13,092 nucleotides of DNA from an uncultured Oscillospiraceae bacterium (GTDB taxonomy: Bacteria > Bacillota > Clostridia > Oscillospirales > Ruminococcaceae): contig CAJUMS010000056.1 of assembly GCA_910587465.1 (NCBI GenBank), positions 1-13,092 of the forward strand, read 5' to 3'. The notes beneath the pieces are model-generated. The model was not told the DNA's origin, did no database searches, and saw only the letters and a list, made by a program, of their open reading frames with translations. Positions 12,932 to 13,092 of this stretch are shown here, piece after piece. Position 1 is the first letter of the stretch. Each line of letters starts with the position of its first letter. Made by a program: the position numbers and the translations under genes.

Positions 12932-13092
12932 ACTCAAGCCGTGCCCGTTCTGCGGCGCGTCCGTGTCCGCATTCCGCGGTACGGGAAACGTTACGTTTTT
13001 CCTTTGCTCCAACGAGGAGTGCCGGGCGCTCGTCAGCTTCGGCGGCAATAAGCAAGTAGCTCCAGATGCGGTCGAGGCGGAAAATCCTATCA
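12918..13092 (+). CDS. Lar-like zinc-ribbon protein, cut by window end
   Basis: The first 58 residues of a small protein starting MDEIKLKPCPFCGASV. The opening KPCPFCG and the following CSNEEC (Cys 9, 12, 30, 35) form a zinc-ribbon as in the Lar (restriction alleviation) family. Spacing in the second pair (four residues between Cys 30 and 35) is wider than the usual two. Family members in phages can protect DNA from host restriction, but many are only inferred. GAGGTA (12905-12910) precedes the ATG at 12918. The 3' part, including the usual EAI.AWN end, lies outside the window, so the stop is not seen. Confidence 0.75.
   Translation, partial: MDEIKLKPCPFCGASVSAFRGTGNVTFFLCSNEECRALVSFGGNKQVAPDAVEAENPI

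Overview
The window suggests a Gram-positive anaerobe of the class Clostridia, probably a gut Ruminococcaceae/Oscillospiraceae-type genome. The evidence is an IreB-family gene, strong AGGAGG-type ribosome binding sites, consensus sigma-A promoters, intrinsic terminators with T tracts, a lipoprotein-type solute-binding protein, and a Spo0A-type DNA-binding domain. The species cannot be read from the sequence.

Host part, 1 to about 6449. A short ireB gene ends at a strong terminator. A consensus promoter then drives a complete branched-chain amino-acid (HAAT family) ABC importer in the order livJ-livH-livM-livG-livF: binding lipoprotein, two permeases, two ATPases. The livJ-livH gap holds three consecutive inverted repeats, a likely device for making more binding protein than permease. 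A cytidylate-kinase-like protein follows livF after a short repeat-like spacer. A perfect 19-bp stem-loop terminator closes this part.

Element part, 6450 to the window end. Directly against that terminator lies the last 23 nt of a tRNA, probably tRNA-Gly, on the minus strand. A tyrosine recombinase gene follows at once. This is a typical attachment-site junction, so everything to the right is read as an integrated element (prophage or related integrative element) that continues past the window. The minus-strand lysogeny-type operon holds a repressor, a TPR-like protein, a small membrane protein, a Ser-rich membrane-anchored or exported protein and the integrase. Facing it across a 248-bp switch region is a plus-strand early operon: a Cro-like HTH protein, an unknown protein, a stand-alone Spo0A C-terminal DNA-binding domain, a 30-codon mini-gene, another HTH protein, a DUF7666-like protein with 27-bp tandem repeats, a small DUF6948-like protein, a protein with a long Ser-Gly repeat, a two-helix membrane protein, and the start of a Lar-like zinc-ribbon protein.

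The most notable parts are: (a) the switch region, with three copies of the box AAAATTTNNCGATT placed on two promoters that face each other, plus a separate perfect 11-bp inverted repeat; (b) the Spo0A DNA-binding domain without a receiver domain, which could tie the element to the host sporulation programme; (c) the tRNA junction, which predicts exactly what the other end of the element should look like; and (d) two neighbouring genes with in-frame tandem repeats likely to vary in length. No complete new defence system or CRISPR array is visible.
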